Source of the DNA: Nymphaea colorata
Taxonomy: Eukaryota > Streptophyta > Magnoliopsida > Nymphaeales > Nymphaeaceae
Reading direction: 5' to 3'
Length of the DNA stretch: 64,000 bases
Assembly: GCF_008831285.2 (NCBI RefSeq)
Contig: NC_045151.1
Coordinates: forward strand, 2,785,544 to 2,849,543
The first letter of the stretch is position 1. Every line of letters starts with the position of its first letter. This document shows positions 45,269-55,890 of the stretch, one piece after another. A program made the position numbers and the translations under genes. The notes under the pieces are model-generated. The model was given only the letters and a program-made list of their open reading frames with translations. It was not told the DNA's origin and did not search any database.

Positions 45269-46229
45269 TTTGTAGGATAAGAACAAATCTCTACATAGTG
45301 TGGCATGATATGATGCCCCAGTATCTAAAATCCATGTAAAATCACCATTCTAAACTGTAAAACGATCATTTTCTTTAGATAAAAATAACACTACCTCATC
45401 ATCTGAAGCAACTGCAATGTACTCTTTTGGTTTCACATTCTCTTGACTCTTCTTTTTCTGTTCTTTTTCTTCTTTCCATTTCCTGCAATCAATCTTCGTG
45501 TGATCTGGAATACCACAGTGAAAGCATTTACCTATCATCTTGGACCTTGATTTAGACCTAGATTTTGATCGGTCATGCCATTTGTTACAGTTCTTCTGTC
45601 TGCCCCTGTCCCCTTCACTAGCACTTATGAGCTACTATTACCAAAAAACTTTCTCATTGTTTCTTCATTTAGAATGTTGTTGGTTACATGCTGCATTGTT
45701 AGGACACCATATGGAGCGGAGTTGCTCAAAGAAACAACTAAAGTCTACCAACTATCGAGAAGAGAACTGAGCAATAAGAGTGCTTGTAACTCATCATCTA
45801 ATATCATTTTCATGGCCGTCAACTGATTGATGAGCTGCACTTCATTCAAATGCTCTGAGACAGGTTTTCCCTCTCTAAGTTTCAGATTTACCAATTGTTT
45901 AATCAAGAAAGCTTTGTTTTCAAATGTTTTCCTCTCATAAAGATAATGCAACTTCTGCCTTATTGACTTCGTGCTCGTCTCTGCAGATACCAAATGAAAG
46001 ACATTGTCATCTAACCATTGTCTGATGATGCTAATAGTTCTTCTGTCCAATAACTTCTATTTTTCATTTGTCATATTCGCTAGCTTCTAATTCTCAATGG
46101 GTGCATACAAATCTTTATAATACAGCAAATCCTCCATTTTTGCTTTCTATATAGTCCAATTGTATTCATTTAAAGAGACCATCCTAGTGGGGGTCGACTC
46201 CATCATTCAATAAGAATGCACACAACAAA

Positions 46230-46245
46230 CCTGTCTCTGATACCA
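46230..46245 (-). promoter_or_regulatory. Primer-binding site of copia D (initiator Met tRNA)
   Basis: The element strand reads TGGTATCAGAGACAGG, three bases after the LTR end. Confidence 0.88.
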
Positions 46246-46248
46246 CTT

Positions 46249-47042
46249 TGTTATACATGTTTTCCCCCAAAAAGAATGCTTAAGAAGACAATAACCAGCC
46301 AAAAACAATTCTTAATGCTTACACAAACGTTTTCAAACTTCAAGCATGCATATATCCAATAATTACACAGCTAATGGCAGCCTTTAGCATCAACTAAAAA
46401 ATCAAAACAAGCCGATTTCATAAGAGGGATTGCACAACTGCTAAAAATCGAAATACTTTGCTGCGAGCACAAAATCGAGTTTCTAACACCAATATTGCAG
46501 CAATATATGTCAAGGTATATGCTAGACAATGCAGAAAATAAGAGACAAGTTTACGTGGAAAAACCCCCAATAATGGGGTAAAAAATCACAGGCAAGAGAG
46601 TGACTTTCTATATATCAAAAAGGAGCCAAATACACCCATAACAATATCTCTATTTTAAGAAAAACAGTAAACTTAAGAGAACAATAACACTCTCTTATAC
46701 AAATGAAAGAAATAGTTCCAAAAGAAACAAGAAAGAGATCACCCAATGAAGACTCTCTTCATTTTCTCTTTCTTTTTTTTGGTCTCTCCTCTCTCTTCTT
46801 GGCGTGTCGATCAACTTCTCTTCCTTGCCTTCCTCTTCTCCTTTTCTTCTTGCCGTGTGCAGCCACAAGAGTTCTCTCCTTTTCCTTTTTCCAAAAAAAA
46901 AAAAAAAACCACGAGAGAGAGAGAGAGAGAGAGGGATGTGAGAGAGATGGGGCACCATTGGGTGCCCTCCCCCTTTCTTCGCCCGTTCACTTAAGTGATG
47001 AGTCGGGTCGGGTCCTCACTTGAGGCTGGACCCGACCCAACA
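46249..47042 (-). repeat. 5' LTR of copia D
   Basis: On the + strand it runs tgttatacatg...gacccaaca, with intact TG/CA ends. Contains A- and GA-rich runs at 46896-46933. Confidence 0.92.
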
Positions 47043-47047
47043 CTCTC

Positions 47048-47684
47048 CTTGTTGTGTTGTTTCTCTCCCTTTCTCGTCTTTCCAAACCCTCTCTCCCTTT
47101 GTATGATTCGACTAAAAACAGGATGGGCCGCCGGTCATCTTGTCATTCTACCGGAAGCCAATCACCAGGACATGGGAGTCACCCACCACCAGCCCTCGTT
47201 GCCTGCCAGCCACAGGAGTCTCTCAATTAGTAAGTGCCTTGCCGGCCCGACATACCTTAACAGGCCTGTCTGGGCCACGGCGAAAGGAGGAAGAACATCA
47301 CCCAGCCCGTTTTGACCCGGGCAGGGTAGCAGGCTGGCCCAGGCGTAAATGGTGCAGTTTAAATTGGTTCGGGTCAGGCCGACCCGACCCGATGCCCAGG
47401 CTTATTCAAACCAAATGAAAGTGGGGGAGAGGATCGATCTGTTTAGAGAAGCATTCTCTATGTAGGGCCGAATTATAAAATTTTAAATGTTTAAGAGGCA
47501 TTAATATGTGAATGAAAAAAATTACTCACAAATATTAATATAAAAATAAGAAGTTTTTTTTTTCATGTGTGCCATTGCCCACACATGCCTCTGCCCTGGT
47601 GTTGGGTTGAATTCCTTTAATATGGAGGATCCACTCATTTTTGAAGCAATTATAGAGATTAAAAAGTGAGAGAAAAAAAGATTG

Positions 47685-47732
<48 letters not shown>

Positions 47733-48307
47733 CTTGCATGATGGGACACCTTGAAAAAAGAGAAAGGAATGGACAGACAGGAAAAAGAAGGAAAATGAAA
47801 GAAGAGAATTTAGGTTAATTTACAATAATGCCCCTAAAAATTTCAGAACTTGTTATCCAAATAAAAATATTTACTTTTCAATTATATGACCTGATTAAGA
47901 GTGTCACATGTACTTACAAAAACTATTGTATAAATAGCATAATTTTTGTTTTATGATTTCCATATTATTTATTTATTTTTATAGATCACAGTCAACGTTG
48001 TCTTTGGTCCATCTACGTTTCAAGTCTAGCGCCTTGATATGTCCCATTTCAAGAAGTTGTATGATGTTTAACATGGAAGCCTATTTTGACAACTAAAAAG
48101 CTTTATAAGATTGCATATTCAAGGAGTAATCAAACCAACCCTCTCAACAGAGGAGCTGATTACATTTTTCTGCAGCGGTAGTTACCTCACAGGCACAAAG
48201 GGGTATTCGATGGCTGAGTAGAAGCACTGCACTCAAGCATGGAAAGGTCGTTGGGGACAAACAATGAAGGGTAAAACTGTCACTTTAGCCAAGAGTCATT
48301 TCTTTCC
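47048..48307. other. Spacer right of copia D
   Basis: Holds the right copy of the ~165-bp repeat (47101-47262), a (GA)n run at 47690-47730, and AT-rich sequence. No gene seen. Confidence 0.6.
47101..47262 (+). repeat. ~165-bp repeat, right copy
   Basis: Partner of 38968-39133. Confidence 0.85.
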
Positions 48308-48844
48308 GTCCCAATTAGGGGTGAACAATGAGTCGAGCTCGAGTTCATGAGTTGACTCATTCAAATAATCGAGTTGAGTTCGAGCTCAAAACATAACTGC
48401 CGAGTCGAGCTCAAGCCTTAATCGAGTTTGTCGAGCCTTAATCAAGTCGATATATTCAAACAAGTTTACGAGTTTGACTAACCTTAATCGAGTTGAGCTC
48501 GAGCTCAACACGTAACAATGAATATCAATTTTATTCAAATGAGTTTGTCGAGCCTTAATTGAGTCGAGCTCGAACTCAACACGCAACAATGAATATCAAT
48601 TCTATTCAAACGAGTTTGTCGAGCCTTCGAGTCGAGCTCGAGCTCAATAGATAAATATCAATTCTATTCAAACGAATTTGTGGAGCCTTAATCGAGACGA
48701 GATCGAGCTCAACACGTAACTACCGAGTCGAGCTCGAGCTGCTTCCGTAAAGCTATTCTCGAGCTCGAGGTTTCATTAGTCGAGCCGAGCTCAAGCTGAC
48801 TGAACCCAAGCTCGACTCTGCTCATATTCAACCCTAATCCCAAT
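48308..48844. mobile_element. CGAGCTC-rich hAT-like element, complete copy
   Basis: The 521-bp element (48316-48836) begins taggggtgaaca and ends ttcaaccccta-like (ttcaacccta), inverted ends, with 8-bp flanks gtcccaat and atcccaat (7 of 8 identical). Inside are about four ~80-bp tandem units containing gagtcgagctcgagctcaac and tcaattttattcaaa. No protein is encoded. Confidence 0.75.
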
Positions 48845-49697
48845 TTCTCCATTTTTTGAGGAATTAAAATTACACTATGCAATCTTTTCTTTTCCTTCCC
48901 TTTCCTTTCTTTTCCCTTCCATCCAAACACATCTTTTTTATTTTCCTCTTCTTTTCTTCCTCCTTAAGGAATGACCACCATTTCCATTTCCTTTCCCTCC
49001 TTTCCAAACACCATTTTACATTATCCCTTAGTTTCCTCCTCTTTAAGTGGACATCCAAACAAAGGAGAGCCTATCAACTTCCAGCCAAACATGGTGTAAG
49101 TCTACAGATTTGAGATTCTCAATTATCTCAAATCTGAGGCTATCAAATGCATCATAAATTATGCTAGAATTCAGTCTGGAATAGCTAGACATGCCCTAGA
49201 AACAAACCATTTTTATGGAACAGAAAGCTATCCTAGAACTCGTATTATCAAGTTCCTAAGGTGGTCAAGCTTCTTCAAACTCTGCAAACTGAAATTTGTA
49301 GAAACCCAGCCTCAGTCAATTAACCAAATATGTTTATGAAGTTGACATGTTGGAGTGGAAAACCTTTTTTACAGTTTGAAAAAAAAAAAGGTTTGATTAA
49401 CGAGAAATATGTTTAGGAAGTTGGTAAAAATATGCTAAAAAAAGAAACCTGCTTTTTTTTTATGAAAATAGTTGTGGACAGCCTCCAACTAAATGCATGG
49501 GGAAATTGCCAATTACAGCCTTGAATCCACTAGATAGGCATAAAGATATACTAAGCAACTTCATGAAAACCAATAAATTCATCCAATGCACATGCTAGAA
49601 CCAAGAAACCAAAGAAATTTGTTGCTAAGTGTATGCGTGATGCATGACTATAGGCATCCAAGATGCTGTTTTGCTATAAGTTTTCATGTGGATTAGG
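48845..49697. other. Spacer
   Basis: A CT-rich block (48880-49010) and a small palindrome agatttgagat...atctcaaatct at 49105-49134. No gene seen. Confidence 0.5.
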
Positions 49698-50159
49698 TTA
49701 ATCATGACGTGATCGTAACCTCACATCTGCAAAGCCATAAATATATGCAAATGAGTGAATGCATACGAATTTGATCTCCTCCTTCTGAGGGAGCCTCATG
49801 AAGGTGGAGTTGAACTCTACTTGTACCCTTTCAAACAAAAGAAAAAGTAACAATAAAACAAACAAACGGGTTCAATGGTCCTGAGGAACAAAGGAGGATT
49901 GAAGAGCCGAGGTTTCAAGCATGGAAGCCTACCTTGCTTGAAATTTTTCCACACCAATTCCAAAGTTCTTTCCAGAGGTGTTCATTCTTCCTTCAAGAAT
50001 ACCACAAACAACAACTGCAAGGAGGAGAGGAGCTGGCCAAGAGGAGAGAATCCTACAGAGGAGATGGTGGCTAGGGGGAGAAGGAAAATGAGAAGAGAAT
50101 GAGAAGAAGAAGAGGAAAAGGATACTTAGGATGGAAATGAGCACTACAAGAAAGCTCAT
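49698..50159 (-). CDS. Possible small secreted protein, two exons
   Basis: Exon 1 (50159-49933) encodes 75 residues starting MSFLVVLISILSILFLFFFS, a strong signal-peptide-like or membrane segment, with a second hydrophobic run LLLAVVVCGIL. A donor (CAAG|gtaggc) and a downstream acceptor preceded by a T-rich tract (tttgtttgaaag) allow exon 2 (49827-49698) in frame, adding VQVEFNSTFMRLPQKEEIKF and more to TAA: 118 aa in total. A TATAAAA box lies on the minus strand about 40 bp upstream of the ATG (near 50198). I recognise no family; it may be chance. Confidence 0.3.
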
Positions 50160-51270
50160 CTTCCAAACTGCAGCAGAGCATCATAACTTTTCCATTTTTA
50201 TAGAATACCATCTGTGATGATGCGCAGAACACTTTGCCAGAGAAAGGTGGATTTATGTAACATTTTGAACTGCAACGTAAATGTGCATTACATTATGTCC
50301 AACCTTCTCCTAATGCATTGTTCTTTTTAATCTCACAGCTGGCCCATGTTACTAGAAGTATGTTCACCCATTTATCTTTGACCTTCAACGTTGTGGGGTA
50401 GAAAACTCTCCTTTTTAATCTATCCCATTTTTTTTTTATTCTCACAAGTCCCCACATTTTTCTCTCATGATACATCATTATTTTGACATCCACCCATTTG
50501 ATTTCACTATCCAGGTAGGGCTGTTCAATGAGTTGAGCTAACTCGAGTTTGACTCGAACTTGCATGATGAACTTGACTCAAGCTTGATTCGTTTATTAAA
50601 CAAATTGAACTCGAGTTAAGAAATGAACTCTGTCACATAAACAAGTTGAGCCCGATTACGCAGGCTTGGCTCTGTAAACTCAATTAAGTTCAAAACAGAA
50701 AATATATAAATATATAAAATAAGCCTCATAAAGCTATCACAAAAGATAGATTGTTCAATTGGTATGCATGTGACTGCAGGTGGGAGGTTCAATGTTTAAA
50801 TCTCTATGCTCCCTCTTTCTTAAAAAAGTCCCTTTTTTAATGAAATGCTCAACTCGGCTCAAGCCAATCCTCGGCTCGTACTTAATTGAGCTGAATTGAG
50901 CAAGTTCGAGTTTTTAGAGCTTGAGCTGAGTCGAGTTCTACCAAGCAGGCTTGACTACAAATGGTGATGATTGAATGGAGCCAATAAGTAAATTCAAATG
51001 GCGAAGACACAGTGGCTACACAAGTTAAAAGGAGAGGTTTGAAGGCAGTGGCGTGATGATTGGCAGGTGGCAGGTGCTAGTTCAAAGTCATTTTTAAGAT
51101 TGTGTTCCATGATCATGCGAGCCTACTATATAGCAGTATATGTTCTTTCCATTTTCTGCTTTAACCTATATAGTGTTTGTTCTTTATAGATTAATATGCT
51201 CCACTCAATCCAGTGCACATTGGTTCATCTCAGCAATCTTTTTCTTTCTACATATTCTATTTGGTTATAG
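50160..51270. other. Spacer with a degenerate CGAGCTC-type element
   Basis: 50515-50960 is rich in gagttgagct/ctcgagttt sequence like the element at 48316, but degenerate: tagggctgttcaatgagttg opens it. No gene seen. Confidence 0.55.
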
Positions 51271-51520
51271 GCATTTCTTGATGTTTACCGGAACATGACA
51301 GAGAAAGAAGCATCAATGGATAAAATGAATTGTGGAGATGTTGGATTTGGTAAAACTGAAGTTGTTGCTTAGGGTATATGTTACGTTGTTGTAGGAATGC
51401 AGCTCATGGCTCTAACACCAACAGTTGTACTCACTAGGCGAAGTTATTTATGAACTATTTGCTTAACATCCAGATATTAAGGTTGGACTCTTGCATAGGT
51501 CCCAGGACTCCTAAGCAGGT
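51271..51520 (+). pseudogene. Exon fragment of chloroplast Mfd-like (transcription-repair) DNA helicase
   Basis: After an intact acceptor (ttggttatag) it reads AFLDVYRNMTEKEASMDKMN then CGDVGFGKTEVVA, the Walker A region of the plant Mfd-like helicase typified, from memory, by At3g02060. An in-frame TAG follows; the same frame continues VGMQLMALTPTVVLTRR, a TGA, and in another frame HPDIKVGLLHRSQ, matching the APT-VLAKQHF and IKVGLLSR blocks of that family. The stops and frameshift make it a dead fragment. No neighbouring exons were found. Confidence 0.8.
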
Positions 51521-53699
51521 GCTAGGAATGTTAAAATATTGGAATTCAATAGCATACCTTCTAGTCATTGTTGCTATTATTTTAAATCCTTGCTAGCCCT
51601 CAACTTTCTTAAATACATAATTGAAAGTGTATTTTTACCTCTCAGACTAGTGAAGTATATTTAGTAGTGTAAGGTAAAAACTTTGTTGCTATACTCAATT
51701 CTTCTCTCATGTGCACATATCCACGTTTCTGCAACTTACAAGGTAAGAAATAGTCAGTTTTACCTTGATTCTGGATCTTTTGTTGTTGGAAAAGGACCTA
51801 GAGTTTTGTAGAATCAGTCAAATTGGATGTCTTGCAGATGTTAGAAGAGATTGATGACAGCTTGTGGTTGCACTGCAGTTTTATTTACATGCAAAATATT
51901 GCAATCTTGCATATGACTATTTATACAGAAAAAGTTCAAAAGAAGAGATACTTCCTTGTTATCTCTTGCAAGAAATTACAAAACATAGAGCCTGACCTAT
52001 TTGTATGAGGTCTGACAGATCTTGACACCTTTACCAAGGGTAGATCAAAGACTAGACTACGATGTTCTACACTATAACTTATGATCGTCATCTAAATCTT
52101 AACATGCTCTGAATTTGAAAAAGATGATATATTGGAAGATTTAAGTGGATCGTTAGAAATTAGAATACATGAATTGAAAGAAAGTATATTTGGAATATAG
52201 GAACACAAACTGATCTATGCAATGAATTAGTCTGGATGTAATATGAATGCACGCAAACTAGTTTCAAACACAGTTGAGATCTGGTTTCTAAGGTTTTGGA
52301 CTTGAACCTAAAGCGATCTATGGTCTGAAGTCTAAAACATCTTGATCCAAATCTAAATTGAAGATCGGAATTAGGAACTATACAAATCTGTACTTTACGA
52401 TCCAATTCAGAGACCTAAATTTGAGGTATAAGAATTTGGGGTTTTGGATCTAAGAGGTCAATTAAGGTTGAGATTTGGTTTCAATTCTAAAATCCAAACT
52501 TGTAGCATCTAAGTTCTTGATCCACCAAATTAGGATCTAATTTTATAAGGTCTGAAGTTATGATCCAAATTCTAAGATATGAGATCCAGAGTTCTAGGTA
52601 TAATATCCAAAATATAATCTAGTTCATGAATGCACACACGACTATTATCTCCAGGCATGTGTTGCAACATTTGAATCCACTAAGGAATTCGAGCTAGCAC
52701 GTAATGGGAATAACTAGATTCTTTGAATTTCCTATGGCTAATTTTGGCAGGTTTAAGGATGATAGATTTGTGAGACCTACCGGAGCTAAATTATAGGCTT
52801 TTGTACTTAAGTTAAATTACACAAGTTTTAAGTAGTAGGGGTTAAATTAGGCAGGACCTATCTAAAACAGCAATAATTTGAAAGCTTGCCACCTTAGGCC
52901 CAAAAATTGGGTTTGAAGATGAAACATTGTCACATATAATATCATGTTCAGGTGGCAAAAAATTTCTCAAGTATAATACACCAAAGTTGTATATATTGAA
53001 AAAAAATCTCGGCAAATTTTTAAACAAATTTAAAACATTTAATAAATCTTGAAAAATTATAAAAAATAAAAATTAATAAAAAATACAAAAATGCATATAA
53101 TATGCGTTTTTTCACCTTTTTTTTTTATTTTCTAGCGTTTTCCTAAAAAACGCGTCTAATTACTGTTTTATATGACTGACTTATTTCTCGGACATTATAT
53201 GTGTTTTTTTCGAATAATACACGTTTTATGTGACAATTGATGAAAAATAAGTTTGAATCCAGTAGTTATGCATTATGCCTTTGAGTTGCAAACAGTAACG
53301 GCAGTTACAACAATAGAGCTATTAGATCTACCCAATCTTAAAGCAAGTAAGGGTGAACAACGAGCCGAGCAACTCAAGCTCGACTCGTTAAAACTCGACT
53401 CGAAATCGAGTTTGAGCCGACTATTTCAATAAACTAGCCGAGCTCGAACTCATTTTTTCGACTCATTTTTTTATCGAGCGGAGCTCGAGCTCATTTTTCG
53501 ACTCATTTTTTTAGTCGAGCCAGCTCGAATCGGCTCGAGCAAAAGCAATACTTATTTTGATTTTTTCGTTTTATCCCGTGCATTCTCTCTCCCCTCTTTC
53601 TTCTTCTTCTTCCACGCTTCATCCCATGCGTTCTCTCTCTGCTCTTTCTTCTTCTTCTTCTTCCCTCTTTCTTCTTCTTCTCCTTCGTATTTTTAGGGT
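51521..53699. other. Spacer with another CGAGCTC-type fragment
   Basis: AT-rich. 52150-52640 is made of loosely repeating gatctaa/ttggatct words. 53345-53545 is a CGAGCTC-type fragment (agggtgaacaacgagccgag). 53580-53690 is CTT-rich. No gene seen. Confidence 0.5.
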
Positions 53700-55890
53700 A
53701 TATGTTTTCAGTTCAAATGACATCAGCTGCTAAATCGTTTGGCATAATTTTACTATTGGTGAAGGCCCATGAATCTCCTTACAATATCGTTACATAAAAA
53801 AATGGCGTAACGTTTCAAGAATATGAGCAGAAAAGAGTTCATCCACCATAAATACAGTTGTTGAAGGATGCAACTAGAGAAATAGAAAAAAGTGGTTGGT
53901 TTCCTTACGTAAACTTTAAAAAATAAAATAAAATAAAGAGAGAGGTCGATTTGAAAACATAGACAATAATTCATCAGAAACAAATCATGGATATAACAAT
54001 TCTTTAACTAAAGCCCCAAGAAACAATCATGTATATGACAATTATATAATCGTAACAACAAATCTGTTCATGTGTGTGTGTGTGTGTGGTAGTGACAATA
54101 GCATCTCACAAATTATGTGAACAAAATGATTGATGTTTTACATATATATGTCACTACATGAGAGACACTGTTTTACAATGATAACTTTAGAGGTCATGTA
54201 TTTCACAAAATATTCAAATAATGATAGAGTTCTTTCCACTTCTAACTGGTCAAGTCTTGGTGGCATGTATGTATGTGAAGGGCTGAGTCAGCTCCTTAGC
54301 TGCCATCTCTATTTTGTGAAGATCTATTGATCTTTCTCGAATCTTTCCTCAAGTGTATATCTTATTTAATGTTTGATTAACAAGGACCTATTCCCAAACA
54401 TATATTTTCAGTTCATGACATCAGCTGTTAAATCTTTTGAAATAATTTTACTATTGGTGGAGGCCCAGGAATCTCCTTACAATATTGTTACATCAAAAAG
54501 TTGCGAAACATTTCAAGAACATGAGTAAAAGACAGTTCATCCACCATATATGCAGTAGTTGAAGGATGCAACTAGAGAAATAAAATCAATTCTTTAACTA
54601 AAACCCTAAGAAACAATCATGTATATAACAATTATATAAACATAACAGCAAATCTATTCATATGTGTGTGTGCGTGTGTGTGTGTGTGGGACAGTGACAA
54701 TAGCATCTTAGAAATTATGAGAACTAAAATGATTGATGTTTTACACATATATGTCACTACATGAGTGGCAGTGTTTTGTAATGATGACTTTAGAGGTCAT
54801 GTATTTCACAAAATATTCAAATAATGATAGAATTCTTTTCACTTCTAACTGGTCATGTCTTGGTGGCTCATATGTATGTGAAGGGCTGAGTCAGCTCCTT
54901 AGCAGCCATCTCTATTTTGTGAAGACCTGCTCTTTCTTGGATCTTTCCTCAAGTGTGTATATATATTTGATGTTTGAATAAAGGTACCTATTCCCTAGCA
55001 TATATTTTCAGTTCAACTGACATCAGCTTCTATTTGTTTTGAAACAATTTTACCATTGATGGAGGCCCAGGAATCTCCTTACAATATTGTTACATCAAAA
55101 AATTGTGAAACATTTCAAAAGCGTGAGCAGAAAACAGTTCATCCACCATATATGCAGTAGTTGAAAGATGCAACTAGAGAAATAAAATCAATTCTTTAAC
55201 TAAAACCCCAAGAAACAATCATGTATATAATAATTATATAATCGTTACAGCAAATCTGTTCATATGTGTGTGTGTGTGTATGAGGCATTGACAATAGCAT
55301 CTCACAAATTATGTGAACTAAAACGATTGATGCTTTACAAATATATGTCATTATATGAGTGACAGTGTATTTACAATGATAACTTTAGAGGTTATGTATT
55401 TCACAAAATATTCAAATAATGATAGAGTTCTTTTCACTTCTAACTGGTCTTTCTAACTGGTCAAGTCTTAGTGGCTCGTAGTCGTATGCATGTGAAGGGC
55501 TGAGTAAGCTCCTTAGGTGCCATCTCTATTTTGTGAAGATATGCTGATCTTTCTTGGATCTTTCCTCAAGTGTATATATATATTTGATGTTTGAATAAAG
55601 AGGCCTATTCCCTAGCATATATTTTCAGTTTAAATGACATCAGCTGCTAAATTTTTTGAAATAATTTTACTATTGGTGGAGGCCCAGGAATCTCCTTACA
55701 ATATTGTAACATCAAAAAATTGCGAAACATTTCAAAAACATGAGTAGAAAACAGTCCATCCACCATATATGCAGTAGTTGAAAGATGCAACTAGAGAAAT
55801 AAAATCAAATATTCACATGTATATTACAATCTTGGTGGCTCGTATGTATTTCATGAAATATTCAAATAATGATAGAGTTCTTTCCACTGG
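53700..55890. repeat. ~600-bp tandem array, four copies
   Basis: Copies start at atat(g/a)ttttcagtt at 53700, 54400, 55000 and 55617 (periods 700, 600, 617); the last is truncated and rearranged. Each carries gaggcccaggaatctcctta, a (GT)n microsatellite in copies 1-3, and ggtcaagtcttggtggc. The short open frames inside are repeated noncoding sequence. Confidence 0.9.

Larger units (their letters stand above)
40400..46205 (-). pseudogene. Copia D gag-pol pseudogene
   Basis: Many stops and frameshifts, but the order is clear from right to left: Gag (~46200-45745, WLDDNVFHLVS), zinc knuckle CFHCGIPDHTKIDC (45526-45485), protease WILDTGASYHAT (45334-45299), an interruption (43293-45268), protease end and pre-integrase (43290-42836, WHKRLGHIS...CDHC), integrase (MDNGGKY, HNGVAESMNRT, VPLIFLGY-like region; 42830-42138), RT with YVDDM near 41220, and RT/RNase H connection (TRPNLAYAVGVVSRFL, 40891-40694). 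It cannot code for working protein. Confidence 0.9.
39450..47047 (-). mobile_element. Ty1/copia element D (old, different family), with TSD
   Basis: The element covers 39455-47042 (7588 bp) between 5-bp duplications CTCTC (39450-39454, 47043-47047). LTRs are ~745 and ~794 bp and about 10% diverged, so it is much older than A, B and C. It has a primer-binding site beside the right-hand (5') LTR. Its proteins and LTRs differ clearly from the A/B/C family. A ~2-kb insert splits its protease region. Confidence 0.93.

Noticed and set aside
54130-54981. Two similar ~70-residue open frames starting MMFY
   Set aside because: They recur only because they lie in the tandem array, with no conserved frame in the other copies.
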